Source of the DNA: Clostridia bacterium
Lineage (GTDB): Bacteria > Bacillota > Clostridia > Christensenellales > Borkfalkiaceae
Length of the DNA: 64,000 nt
Reading direction: 5' to 3'
Assembly: GCA_017468085.1 (NCBI GenBank)
Contig: JAFUJR010000034.1
Span: forward strand, 62,001 to 126,000
Under the pieces are notes generated by a model that saw only the letters and a list, made by a program, of their open reading frames with translations, did not search any database and was not told the origin of the DNA. The translations under genes and the position numbers were made by a program. Of this stretch, positions 18,530 through 26,362 are shown in pieces. Positions within the stretch are counted from its first letter, which is position 1. Every line of letters begins with the position of its first letter.

Positions 18530-20049
18530 TTCTTACCCTCCGCAAGTTTTAAAGATAAACGGATTTTATCTTTAGGGATAATTAAGCTAACAAGGTCGTT
18601 TTCATTCCATAAATCCTCGCAAGCAAGCACGTAATCTTCTTCGTTTTCCGTGCGGATAATATAGCGGTAATATTCACTCTTATAAATTAAGGAAATAATA
18701 TGCCCCTGCGCGCCGCCTTCTTCAAGGTTATCGCTCATGGTAATATCGTGTAAGCCGACCTCAACGTTAACTTCCGTGCCCGTAAGGTCGAGTTTATCGC
18801 CTTTTGCGGTGATAAGATAACCTTCCTCGTCCAAATGGCTACCGGGATAAAGCTGCGTAACGTCGCATTCAAATTCGCCGTCGCCAAATTCTACCGTGTT
18901 GCGCTTGGTGATAACGCCCGTGAATTTGTTGACGCGGAATATCTTCTTCATGACGTGAATACCGTCGGGGTTGATGATAAGCCCAACTTGTTCGTCGACT
19001 TGAGGAGCGGAAGTGCTTTGAATTTCAATTTCATATCTGCCGCATTGTACCAAAATTTGGTAATGAATACCCTTGAATACAACGGAAGTAACCTTCCCTT
19101 TTAGCATACCTTCTTCGGGGGCTTTGATTTGAATATCCTCGGGCCGAACGACGATGTCTACGGGCTCGTTAGCTTCAAAGCCACCGTCTAAACAGTCGAA
19201 AGGCTTACCGCAGAAACGAACGTGTCCGTCGGAAACCATAACGCCCGTGAAGATGTTGCTTTCACCGATAAAGTCGGCGACGAAGGTGTTTTGAGGTTCG
19301 TTGTAAATCATTTCCGGCGTACCGATCTGCTGAATAGAGCCGTCGGACATAACGATGATCGTATCGGACATCGTCAGCGCTTCTTCTTGGTCGTGCGTTA
19401 CGTAGATGAAAGTGATGCCAAGACGTTCATGCATGGCTTTAAGTTCAAGCTGCATTTCCTTACGCATTTTAAGGTCCAACGCGCCGAGAGGTTCGTCTAA
19501 AAGAAGGATTTCGGGCTCGTTAACGATAGCGCGCGCAATAGCTACACGTTGTTGCTGTCCGCCGGAAAGGGTGGAAATGCTGCGCTTTTCAAAACCTGCA
19601 AGGTCTACGACCTCCAATGCCTGGCTTACCTTTTCCGTAATCACGGCCTTGGGCAACTTTTTATATTTAATTTTTTCGTTTCCTTTTTTGTCTACGACGG
19701 TGGTGGGGATACGTTTGAGTTTTAACCCAAACGCGACGTTTTCATAAACGTTTAAATGGGGGAAAAGCGCGTATTTTTGGAAAACAGTGTTGACGGGTCT
19801 GCGATCAGGGGGGAGGTTGCTTATATCCTTTCCGTTTAACAGAATCTTACCGCTTGTGGGCAATTCAAATCCCGCAATCATACGCAACGTCGTCGTCTTG
19901 CCGCAACCCGATGGACCAAGGAAAGTAACGAACTCGCCTTTTCGCACGTAAAAATTGATATTTTCAACAACGGAAACGCCGTCAAATTCTTTGCAAACGT
20001 CGATTAACTCAATAATGTGATTAGATTTTTTTTCAGCATTGTTTTCCAT
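18526..20049 (-). CDS. potA: Spermidine/putrescine ABC transporter ATPase with extended C-terminus
   Basis: An ATPase of about 507 residues. Motifs: Walker A GPSGCGKTTT, Q-loop VFQKYALFPHLNVYENV, signature LSGGQQQRVAIARAI, Walker B ILLLDEPLGALD, H-loop THD. PotA usually has about 370 residues. Here a first TOBE-like region (residues about 290-375) is followed by roughly 120 more residues (ending IIPKDKIRLSLKLAEG) that look like a second TOBE-like unit. There is also a lysine-rich insertion after the Q-loop (KKGNEKIKYKKLP). ATG at 20049 is preferred: GGGAGA lies seven bases upstream, while a TTG 21 bases further up lacks a site. Confidence 0.9.
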   Translation of the reverse strand: MENNAEKKSNHIIELIDVCKEFDGVSVVENINFYVRKGEFVTFLGPSGCGKTTTLRMIAGFELPTSGKILLNGKDISNLPPDRRPVNTVFQKYALFPHLNVYENVAFGLKLKRIPTTVVDKKGNEKIKYKKLPKAVITEKVSQALEVVDLAGFEKRSISTLSGGQQQRVAIARAIVNEPEILLLDEPLGALDLKMRKEMQLELKAMHERLGITFIYVTHDQEEALTMSDTIIVMSDGSIQQIGTPEMIYNEPQNTFVADFIGESNIFTGVMVSDGHVRFCGKPFDCLDGGFEANEPVDIVVRPEDIQIKAPEEGMLKGKVTSVVFKGIHYQILVQCGRYEIEIQSTSAPQVDEQVGLIINPDGIHVMKKIFRVNKFTGVITKRNTVEFGDGEFECDVTQLYPGSHLDEEGYLITAKGDKLDLTGTEVNVEVGLHDITMSDNLEEGGAQGHIISLIYKSEYYRYIIRTENEEDYVLACEDLWNENDLVSLIIPKDKIRLSLKLAEGKK

Positions 20050-20100
20050 ATACGTATCTCCCATATTCAATAGAATAGACTTTCTTTAAGTAAGTTAAAA

Positions 20101-20634
20101 TCAAAAGTTGGGCGGGGTGGAAATCCAAAGGAAACGTGCCTTGCCCTTGCCTTTATTTAAAATATAATGCGGTTTGTTTGCCGGATAATAAAACGCTTCG
20201 CCTTTTTTGCAATTATAATGTTTATTGCCCAAAACAACGGCGATTTTTCCTTCCAAGACGTATCCAAACTCCTCGCCCTCGTGAGGTATGTCCTCTGGGG
20301 TGGCAACACCTTCTATAAGCTCGACGGAAATAGGCTCCATCATATTTTTTTGCGCATTGGGGATTAGCCAGTTTAGCAAAACTCCGTCCGCGTCTTTTTC
20401 AATGAATTCATTTTTAGAAAAAACGACCTTTTCTTCCGTTTCTTCACGGAAAAACTCAGAAAGGTTGCTTCCAAGTGCGGATAAGATATCCGTCAGGGTT
20501 GCGATAGAGGGGCTGTTGAGGTTGTTTTCCAATTGGGATATATACCCTTTGGTCAGCTCGCATCTGTCCGCCAATTCTTCTTGCGTCAAGCCTTTTTGGT
20601 TTCGCATTCGTTTAATCTTTTTACCTAAATCCAT
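20101..20634 (-). CDS. XRE-family transcriptional regulator with cupin domain (PuuR-like)
   Basis: A 177-residue regulator. Residues 5-60 form an HTH of the XRE type (LTQEELADRCELTKGYISQLENN), and residues about 105-175 a cupin barrel (EEFGYVLEGKIAVVLGNKHY, then GEAFYYPANKPHYILN) that probably senses a small ligand. Regulators of this build control polyamine or amino-acid genes. It is the first gene of the pot operon, 51 bases ahead of potA, and lies directly behind tandem palindromes in its own leader, so autoregulation of the whole operon is likely. Confidence 0.88.
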   Translation of the reverse strand: MDLGKKIKRMRNQKGLTQEELADRCELTKGYISQLENNLNSPSIATLTDILSALGSNLSEFFREETEEKVVFSKNEFIEKDADGVLLNWLIPNAQKNMMEPISVELIEGVATPEDIPHEGEEFGYVLEGKIAVVLGNKHYNCKKGEAFYYPANKPHYILNKGKGKARFLWISTPPNF

Positions 20635-20686
20635 TTTACTCCCTCTACGTGTTTTTCACGTTAAAAAGCTAAAAAAATCTCAATTT

Positions 20687-20706
20687 GATTACTTGGAAAA
20701 GTAATC
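20687..20706. repeat. Palindrome in the pot leader
   Basis: GATTACT and AGTAATC, a 7-bp perfect inverted repeat with a 6-base centre, lie between the operator-like palindromes and the regulator start codon. This could be an RNA hairpin in the leader or a further protein site. Confidence 0.45.
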
Positions 20707-20719
20707 TTGCATGGGGTTT

Positions 20720-20754
20720 GTTTAGAATAAACCAAAAGTTTAGCAAAAATAAAC
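20720..20754. promoter_or_regulatory. Tandem palindromic operators of the pot operon
   Basis: GTTTAGAATAAAC (20720-20732) and GTTTAGCAAAAATAAAC (20738-20754) share the half-sites GTTTA/TAAAC with different centres. They cover roughly positions +6 to +40 of the transcript that starts left of the -10 box at 20767, a repressor-like location. The likely ligand is the XRE/cupin protein encoded next. Confidence 0.55.
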
Positions 20755-20766
20755 TTTACAAAATTT

Positions 20767-20795
20767 ATTATATGAAAAAAAGTAGTATATGTCAA
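20767..20795 (-). promoter_or_regulatory. Promoter of the XRE-potABCD operon
   Basis: Minus strand: TTGACA (20795-20790), 17-base spacer, TATAAT (20772-20767). Both boxes match consensus, so repression is the expected mode of control. Confidence 0.85.
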
Positions 20796-20833
20796 TCATT
20801 TGAACATAAAAAATCGGGATATTTTATAAAAAC

Positions 20834-20862
20834 AAAAAAGACGTCGATAGGGCGTCTTTTTT
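20834..20862. terminator. Bidirectional-type hairpin between rpsT and pot operon
   Basis: AAAAAAGACG (20834-20843) pairs with CGTCTTTTTT (20853-20862). It can terminate in both directions and probably backs up the rpsT terminator, shielding the pot promoter. Confidence 0.65.
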
Positions 20863-20892
20863 AATTAAAAATTTTCTTCAAGCTAAACACGT

Positions 20893-20920
20893 AAAAAGGG
20901 GTCTACCGTTCGGCAGACCC
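20893..20920 (-). terminator. Terminator of rpsT
   Basis: Minus strand: GGGTCTGCC pairs with GGTAGACCC around GAAC, followed by CTTTTT. Confidence 0.8.
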
Positions 20921-20954
20921 TCATATTTATAATATGATAAGTATCGTAAAGAGG

Positions 20955-21218
20955 TTAGTTCAAAGCAGCCAATTTCTTAGCCAACTTTGCCTTTCTGTTG
21001 TTTGCGTTGTTCTTATGGATAACGCCTTTGGTTACTGCGCCGTCGATAGCGGATACGGTTTCAGGGAAAAGCTTCGTAGCGGTTTCCTTATCGCCTGCTT
21101 CAACAGCAGCAAGAAATTTCTTGACCTGGGTTTTAAGCGCGGACTTAACTGCTTTGTTTCTCATGGTCTTCTTTTCGATAACCAAAACTCTTTTTTTAGC
21201 GGATTTAATATTAGGCAT
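20955..21218 (-). CDS. rpsT: 30S ribosomal protein S20
   Basis: An 87-residue basic protein with the S20 pattern: MPNIKSAKKRVLVIEKKTMRNKAVKS at the start (three-helix bundle), then AVSAIDGAVTKGVIHKNNANNRKAKLAKKLAAL at the end. It binds 16S rRNA early in 30S assembly. AAGGAGA precedes the ATG. It is monocistronic with its own promoter and terminator. Confidence 0.97.
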   Translation of the reverse strand: MPNIKSAKKRVLVIEKKTMRNKAVKSALKTQVKKFLAAVEAGDKETATKLFPETVSAIDGAVTKGVIHKNNANNRKAKLAKKLAALN

Positions 21219-21271
21219 AATGTTCTCCTTGTTTTTTCGAAAAATTATATAATCATTTAACTGCGTAGACT

Positions 21272-21300
21272 ATTTTAACACAATTTTTTTTGATTGTAAA
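21272..21300 (-). promoter_or_regulatory. Promoter of rpsT
   Basis: Minus strand: TTTACA (21300-21295), 17-base spacer, TAAAAT (21277-21272), about 55 bases before the start codon. Confidence 0.7.
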
Positions 21301-21367
21301 CTGTTTTTCAAGGGAAAAATGCGAAAAAGAGGAAATTTTTAAAAAAATTTAAAGTTTGGAGATAAAC

Positions 21368-22219
21368 ATGAAGATAGTGAAGGGTGGAATTGCTTTTTTC
21401 GACAGCGGAATAGGCGGTTTAACCGTTTTATCCGCTTGCCGTAAGTATCTGCCCAACGAACTTTTTTATTATTACGGGGACAATCACCACGCGCCTTACG
21501 GCAATTTGCCGCCTAAAAAAATTCGTCGATACGTGCGCAAGGCGTTTGCTTTGTTTGCGCGTTTAAAGGTGCGCGCGGCGGTGGTGGCTTGTAACACGGC
21601 AACTGCGGTTTGCGTTGAAGAATTGCGGAAACGTTATTCCTTTCCCATCATTGGAACGGAGCCTGCCGTATTCACGGCGGCGAAGATGGGCGGTAAGACG
21701 TTTATCTTAACCACGAGGGCGACCTATGAAAGCGAAAGATTTAAGGGATTGTGCGAGGAAGCGGAAAAACGGTATCCGTGCGCAAACCTTATTCCAATTC
21801 CGTGTGACCAGCTTGCAGGTGCAATCGAAAAACACCTCGGAGAAAGTGAATATGATTTCACGTCGCTTTTACCGAGAGGAAAACCTGATGCAGTCGTGCT
21901 CGGGTGTACGCATTATATATATATAAAGGAAGAGGTGCAAAGATTTTATTCTTGCTCTGTGGTGGATGGTAACGAGGGAATTGCTTTTCGACTACGCAAA
22001 GTCCTCGAAAAAGCGGAAAAAACGACCACCAAATTGCAAAAAATAGGGCGAGGCAGGGAAACGCAACCCCATTTGACCACAAGAGGCAAAAGGCGGACGT
22101 TTTTTACGCTAAAAAGGGAGAATTGTTCCAAAAATACGACAAAAAACAGCGAGATTGTTTTCCTCGGAAAGTGTAAAGTGGTCAATAAAACACAATACGA
22201 ACAAATGTTCGTGGAATAA
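21368..22219 (+). CDS. murI: Glutamate racemase
   Basis: A cofactor-independent racemase of about 283 residues that makes D-glutamate for peptidoglycan. The substrate and catalytic motifs are visible: FFDSGIGGLTV at the start, YYGDNHHAPYGN, the first catalytic Cys in VACNTATAV, and the second in LGCTHYIYI. The last 50 residues (lysine- and threonine-rich, after VLEKAEK) are not part of the usual fold. ATG at 21368 was chosen because GGAG lies seven bases ahead; a TTG 12 bases upstream is less likely. It lies directly before the dcw cluster promoter. Confidence 0.93.
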   Translation: MKIVKGGIAFFDSGIGGLTVLSACRKYLPNELFYYYGDNHHAPYGNLPPKKIRRYVRKAFALFARLKVRAAVVACNTATAVCVEELRKRYSFPIIGTEPAVFTAAKMGGKTFILTTRATYESERFKGLCEEAEKRYPCANLIPIPCDQLAGAIEKHLGESEYDFTSLLPRGKPDAVVLGCTHYIYIKEEVQRFYSCSVVDGNEGIAFRLRKVLEKAEKTTTKLQKIGRGRETQPHLTTRGKRRTFFTLKRENCSKNTTKNSEIVFLGKCKVVNKTQYEQMFVE

Positions 22220-22316
22220 ATTAAGCAAAAAATGGGGGTTAGTGGTCAAAAAAATCAAAAAAATTAAAAAAAATTGAAAAATTTACTAAAAATCTATTGA
22301 CAATGGTCAAAAGTGG
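22168..22316 (+). promoter_or_regulatory. Candidate MraZ operator repeats
   Basis: AAAGTGT (22168-22174) and AAAGTGG (22175-22181) at the end of murI, GTGGTCAA at 22242-22249, and TGGTCAAAAGTGG at 22304-22316 inside the spacer of the mra promoter. MraZ of mollicutes is known to bind AAAGTG[T/G] repeats upstream of its own operon; the match and position are suggestive. Confidence 0.4.
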
Positions 22317-22325
22317 TTGTATAAT
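22297..22325 (+). promoter_or_regulatory. Promoter of the mraZ (dcw) operon
   Basis: TTGACA (22297-22302), 17-base spacer, TATAAT (22320-22325); full consensus. About 55 bases separate the expected start of transcription from mraZ. Confidence 0.88.
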
Positions 22326-22384
22326 AATGGTAAGCATTAAAATTATGTGCGGGATAAGCGACTACGAAGAGGAGGGAAACGAAA

Positions 22385-22810
22385 ATGTTTAAAGGCATGT
22401 TTGAACATCAATTGGACGACAAAAATCGTATTCGTATTCCTTCCAAATTCAAGAAGGAGCTTACGGGAGAAAAAGGAGAAAGGACTTACAGCTTTTTTAG
22501 GGGTATGAACAATTGTATCTGCGTAATGGCAGACGATGAATTGGACGATTTGATCGCCTCCCTTTCCGAAGAAGCGATTTCCGAATCTAACCAAGCGTCG
22601 GCGTTGTTTTTCAGTAGTATCTTTTCTGCGGAAGAAGACGCGCAGGGCAGAGTTGTTGTTCCCGCGATGCTGAAAAGAATCGCAGGCATTAAAAAGGATA
22701 TCGTTACCGTCGGGCGCGGCAAGCGCTTAGAAATTTGGTCGGCGGAAAATTACTACGATTACATTAGCGGAGTGAATTACGACGCCGAACTTAAAAAATT
22801 GGGGATATAA
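22385..22810 (+). CDS. mraZ: Transcriptional regulator MraZ
   Basis: A 141-residue MraZ with two SpoVT/AbrB-like swapped-hairpin repeats: residues 1-50 (MFKGMFEHQLDDKNRIRIPSK) and about 78-125 (EDAQGRVVVPAMLKRIAGI). The family forms ring oligomers that bind direct repeats upstream of the dcw operon and usually repress it. It is the first gene of the cluster, 3 bases before rsmH. RBS GAGGAGGG. Confidence 0.95.
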   Translation: MFKGMFEHQLDDKNRIRIPSKFKKELTGEKGERTYSFFRGMNNCICVMADDELDDLIASLSEEAISESNQASALFFSSIFSAEEDAQGRVVVPAMLKRIAGIKKDIVTVGRGKRLEIWSAENYYDYISGVNYDAELKKLGI

Positions 22811-22813
22811 GCT

Positions 22814-23752
22814 ATGTTGGAATTTTCGCATAAGCCCGTTATGCTCGAAGAATGCATGGAGGGTCTTGCTTTAAAAGACGACGGCGTTTACTTCGACGGA
22901 ACAGTCGGCGGTGGCGGACATTCTTACGAGATATTAAAAAGGACCGCTCCCAGCGGCAGACTTATCGCAACGGATTTAGACGACGAGGCGATTGTTGCGG
23001 CAACGAATAGGTTGAACGAGTTCGACGGCAGATTTCAAATACAGAAATCCAATTATAAAGATTTTGTCATAGTTTTGGATAAGGCAGGAATTGACAAATT
23101 AGACGGCGCGCTTTTGGACTTCGGCGTTTCCTCCCATCAAATCGATGACGAGGAAAGGGGATTTACCTACCGAAAGGCAGACGCGCCCCTCGATATGCGC
23201 ATGAACACCTCCGCTTATCTGACGGCGGAAATCGTGCTCAATACCTATTCGGAAGAAGATTTAACAAGAATATTAAAAACCTACGGCGAAGAAACGTTTG
23301 CAAGGCAAATCGCGAGGAACGTTGTAAAAGCCAGAGTGGAAAAACCCTTAAAAACTTCGGGGGAATTTGCGGAGATTATCAAAAAAAGTATTCCTGCAAA
23401 ATTCCGCTACGGCGCGCCGTGCGAAAGAAAGAGCTTTCAAGCCCTTCGCATCGAAGTGAACGGAGAACTTGAAGGATTGACAGACTTGGTGCTTTCGCTC
23501 ACCAGACGGTTAAAAAAAGGCGGAAGAATTGCAATTCTTACTTTCCATTCGTTGGAGGATAGAATTGTGAAAGAGGCATTCAGAGCGTTGGAGTCGCCCT
23601 GTACCTGCCCGGGGAACTTTCCCGTATGCGTATGCGGTAAAAAGCCCGAAATCAAGATCATTACGCGCAAACCTATTACGGCAAGCGAAGAAGAACTTAA
23701 AAATAACTCCAGAAGCAAATGTGCAAAATTGCGAATAGCGGAAAAATTATAA
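22814..23752 (+). CDS. rsmH: 16S rRNA (cytosine1402-N4)-methyltransferase
   Basis: A 312-residue SAM-dependent methyltransferase that modifies C1402 at the ribosomal P site. Visible: HKPVMLEECMEGL start, SAM-binding DGTVGGGGHS, DGALLDFGVSSHQID, the family-specific GFTYRKADAPLDMRM, and LTFHSLEDRIVKEAF plus ITRKPITASEEE near the end. Normal length. It is the second gene of the mra operon. Confidence 0.97.
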   Translation: MLEFSHKPVMLEECMEGLALKDDGVYFDGTVGGGGHSYEILKRTAPSGRLIATDLDDEAIVAATNRLNEFDGRFQIQKSNYKDFVIVLDKAGIDKLDGALLDFGVSSHQIDDEERGFTYRKADAPLDMRMNTSAYLTAEIVLNTYSEEDLTRILKTYGEETFARQIARNVVKARVEKPLKTSGEFAEIIKKSIPAKFRYGAPCERKSFQALRIEVNGELEGLTDLVLSLTRRLKKGGRIAILTFHSLEDRIVKEAFRALESPCTCPGNFPVCVCGKKPEIKIITRKPITASEEELKNNSRSKCAKLRIAEKL

Positions 23753-23812
23753 TCCGCGCGGGATATAAGGGATTAAGGAACTTGAGAAAAACAAGGATGG
23801 AGGAGTAAGATT

Positions 23813-24457
23813 ATGGAAATGGTACGCGAAAGAGAAACCGTTCAGGTTGAAAACGTAGAATTAGAAGCGCAGCAGCATAACGCCCAAATCAGCGAGCGTT
23901 ATCGCAGACTTCAAGACGCTGTAGCCGATCAATTCGCGCCCGTAACGTATGCCTCCACCTCCACGATGGAAAGAACGACTTACGCTACGCCCGTCCAAGA
24001 CGCGCCCGTAGTAGAACAAGCGCCTGATGTTATCGATAACGTAGGGGAACGTCCTACGGCTTCAGTATTTACGGCGGATAAATTCAACAGTATAGAAATG
24101 GGGAACGCTACGCCTACGTACACGACGGCAATCGCACCTACGTACGTTTCGCCCGTAGTAGAACAAGCGCCCAGCACGGCGGTTGAAATTGGTACGCAAG
24201 CGCAATATTCGCTCAGCCCTCTTGCAAAGGCGGTTATGGCGGTATTTGCGGTTGTAGTTGTCGGCATGATGTCTTTAATTGGCGTAAATTCCAGTCTTAT
24301 CAACCAGAAAAAGGTTAAAATTAAGAACTTGGAAAAGACGAGAGATCAGTTGGTTGAACAGCACGACGAAATTCAAAGACGCATTGAGGCTGCACAGTCC
24401 GAAGAAACGATTATGCAGTGGGCACAGGAAGAAGGTTTGCTTCCTAGCGGAAATTAA
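23813..24457 (+). CDS. ftsL: FtsL/DivIC-like cell division protein with long cytoplasmic N-terminus
   Basis: A 214-residue single-span protein. Residues 1-140 are polar, rich in Val, Thr, Pro and Glu with a repeated phrase (PVVEQAP twice). A membrane span follows (AVMAVFAVVVVGMMSLIGV, about 142-162), then a short extracytoplasmic coiled coil (KVKIKNLEKTRDQLVEQHDEIQRRIEAA). Position between rsmH and the division PBP is that of ftsL, and topology fits; FtsL sequences are poorly conserved and are usually about 100 residues, so the long N-terminus is unusual. RBS GGAGGAG. Confidence 0.75.
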   Translation: MEMVRERETVQVENVELEAQQHNAQISERYRRLQDAVADQFAPVTYASTSTMERTTYATPVQDAPVVEQAPDVIDNVGERPTASVFTADKFNSIEMGNATPTYTTAIAPTYVSPVVEQAPSTAVEIGTQAQYSLSPLAKAVMAVFAVVVVGMMSLIGVNSSLINQKKVKIKNLEKTRDQLVEQHDEIQRRIEAAQSEETIMQWAQEEGLLPSGN

Positions 24458-24469
24458 TAGGAGTTTATT

Positions 24470-26212
24470 ATCAAAACTTTTCAAAACGAATATTCAATAT
24501 CGATTTTACGAAAGAGGTTATTTGCCGTTAGCTTGGCGATAACCTTTCTTTTTTTATCTTTGGCAGTGCGTTTTTTTTATATTCAGGTCTTTTGGAGCGA
24601 AGAGCTCAATTACCGCGCCATGGACCAATGGACACGTGAAATTCCCATCGTTGCCGAGCGCGGAAAGGTTGTGGATAGAAACGGGGTGGTGTTGGCGGAC
24701 AATAACACGGCGTATTCCGTTTTTGCACGCTCTAATGCAGTGAAAGAAGTAGAAAAAACAGCGGAAACTCTGTCGGGCATATTGGGCGTAGACCAAATAA
24801 AGCTTTACGATAAATTAACCAAAAAAAAGGCGTCCGAGGTTACGCTTGCAAAAAAGGTAGATAAGTCGATTGTCGAGAAACTGTCTACAGCCAATTTAGA
24901 TGGGATATATTATGCAAGAGATAACGTGCGTTTCTATCCCAAAAACGACGCGCTCTGCCAAGTCTTAGGATTTACGTCCACCGATAACGTCGGTACGACG
25001 GGCGTGGAGAAATATTACGACGAGTATTTATCGGGCAAAAATGGGGAACTTTTATACGAAACGGATTTGGTCGGCGTTGAGATAAAAGGGAGCGTCGCCT
25101 CGTACCTGCCTGCCACAAACGGCTATAACGTACAGCTTACCATCGATTATGCTATTCAAGAAATCGCAGAGAGCGCGCTTGAAAAAGTATCGGCGCAATA
25201 TTCTCCCGTTTCGGCGGAATGTATCGTCTTGGACGTCAATAATTTTGAGGTGTTGGCGCTTGCAAATTATCCGTCTTACGACTTAAATAACGTGCCGAGA
25301 AACGACGCGGAATTACTAAACGCCTTGACGAGAAACCATCTCGTTTGCGATATTTACGAGCCGGGCTCGACTTTTAAAATCATAACTTCCGCAATTAATA
25401 TTGAAGAATATATGCGTGGGAATTCAAAGGCGTTTTCACCCAAATACGTTTTTAACAGCTCGCGAACGCGTGCGGTGGACGGAACGACGGTCAAATGTTG
25501 GAGCAATCACGCAAACGGTAAGCATAGCAATCAAACGCTTGCAGAGGCGCTCAACAACAGTTGTAATCCCTGCTTTACAGATATCGCGCTATCAATCGGC
25601 AAGGAAACCTTTTACGATTATTTAAGCGCTTTCGGCTTTGGAAAAAAGACGGGCATTGATTACAGCGGCGAGGCGTACGGCTTGTTGATGCCCGAGGGCG
25701 CGGTGCGCGGTTGTGATTTGGCGCGTATAGGTTTTGGACAGACGATTGCCGTTTCGGGCTTACAACTTGCCTGCGCTACGGCGTCCGCAGTAAACGGCGG
25801 ATATTATTATACGCCGCATTTGGTGAAGAAAATTTACGCTGAGGACGGATATGTTTTAAAGGAAACGGAAACCGAGTTGCAGGCGCGCACCATTAGCGAG
25901 GAAGCGTCAAAAATGCTCGCGGAAATGCTACAAGGCGTGGTGCGGGACGGGAGCGGTAAAAAGGCGTATTTGGAGGGCTTTTCCGTCGGTGGCAAAACAG
26001 GCACGGCACAAAAATTTGAAAACGGACATATTGCGGCGGGAAAATACGTTTCTTCCTTCGTGGGCTTTTTTCCGTCCGATAAACCGCAATATTTGGCGCT
26101 CGTTATCGTTGACGAGCCGCAAGGCGCGTATTACGGCAGCGTAGTTGCCGCCCCTTGCGCAAAAGACGTTTTTGAAGGGATTATTTCGTTAAAAAATATG
26201 CAACCGCGCTAA
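24470..26212 (+). CDS. ftsI: Division/spore-type class B penicillin-binding protein (FtsI/SpoVD)
   Basis: A transpeptidase with a signal-anchor, a PBP dimerisation domain (residues about 60-200, EIPIVAERGKVVDRNGVVLADN), and the catalytic domain: active-site SxxK in EPGSTFKI, SxN in SCNP (NNSCNP), and KTGT in GGKTGTAQ. No PASTA domain is present. The first canonical start in frame is TTG 24533, but it would remove the positively charged residues (LRKRLF) before the span and has no ribosome-binding site. The frame stays open upstream to TAGGAG (24458-24463), six bases before ATC at 24470, where ATG would be expected. The listed start therefore assumes initiation at ATC or a base error. Confidence 0.88.
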   Translation: MKTFQNEYSISILRKRLFAVSLAITFLFLSLAVRFFYIQVFWSEELNYRAMDQWTREIPIVAERGKVVDRNGVVLADNNTAYSVFARSNAVKEVEKTAETLSGILGVDQIKLYDKLTKKKASEVTLAKKVDKSIVEKLSTANLDGIYYARDNVRFYPKNDALCQVLGFTSTDNVGTTGVEKYYDEYLSGKNGELLYETDLVGVEIKGSVASYLPATNGYNVQLTIDYAIQEIAESALEKVSAQYSPVSAECIVLDVNNFEVLALANYPSYDLNNVPRNDAELLNALTRNHLVCDIYEPGSTFKIITSAINIEEYMRGNSKAFSPKYVFNSSRTRAVDGTTVKCWSNHANGKHSNQTLAEALNNSCNPCFTDIALSIGKETFYDYLSAFGFGKKTGIDYSGEAYGLLMPEGAVRGCDLARIGFGQTIAVSGLQLACATASAVNGGYYYTPHLVKKIYAEDGYVLKETETELQARTISEEASKMLAEMLQGVVRDGSGKKAYLEGFSVGGKTGTAQKFENGHIAAGKYVSSFVGFFPSDKPQYLALVIVDEPQGAYYGSVVAAPCAKDVFEGIISLKNMQPR

Positions 26213-26252
26213 ATTGACGCGGATAAAAACGCAAGATTATTTAAACGGAAAG

Positions 26253-26278
26253 AAACGGAGCAAGTTGCTCCGTTTTTT
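26253..26278 (+). terminator. Terminator inside the dcw cluster, after the PBP gene
   Basis: AAACGGAGCAA and TTGCTCCGTTT form a near-perfect palindrome followed by TTTTT. It separates mraZ-rsmH-ftsL-PBP from murE onward, although no clear promoter could be found between 26279 and 26362. Confidence 0.85.
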
Positions 26279-26362
26279 CATTTTTAATGCTGAAAAATTC
26301 TCATAAATCTTCAGATCAAGGAATAGAATAGGTTATCCATATTTATAGGACAAGGAGAGGTT

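Larger units (their letters stand above)
20635..20954. other. 320-base control region between the pot operon and rpsT
   Basis: No gene is seen here. It holds, from left to right: a small palindrome ACGTG/CACGT (20647-20661), a palindrome GATTACT/AGTAATC (20687-20706), two operator-like palindromes (20720-20732, 20738-20754), the pot promoter (20767-20795), a hairpin flanked by A/T runs (20834-20862), and the rpsT terminator (20893-20920). Confidence 0.7.
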
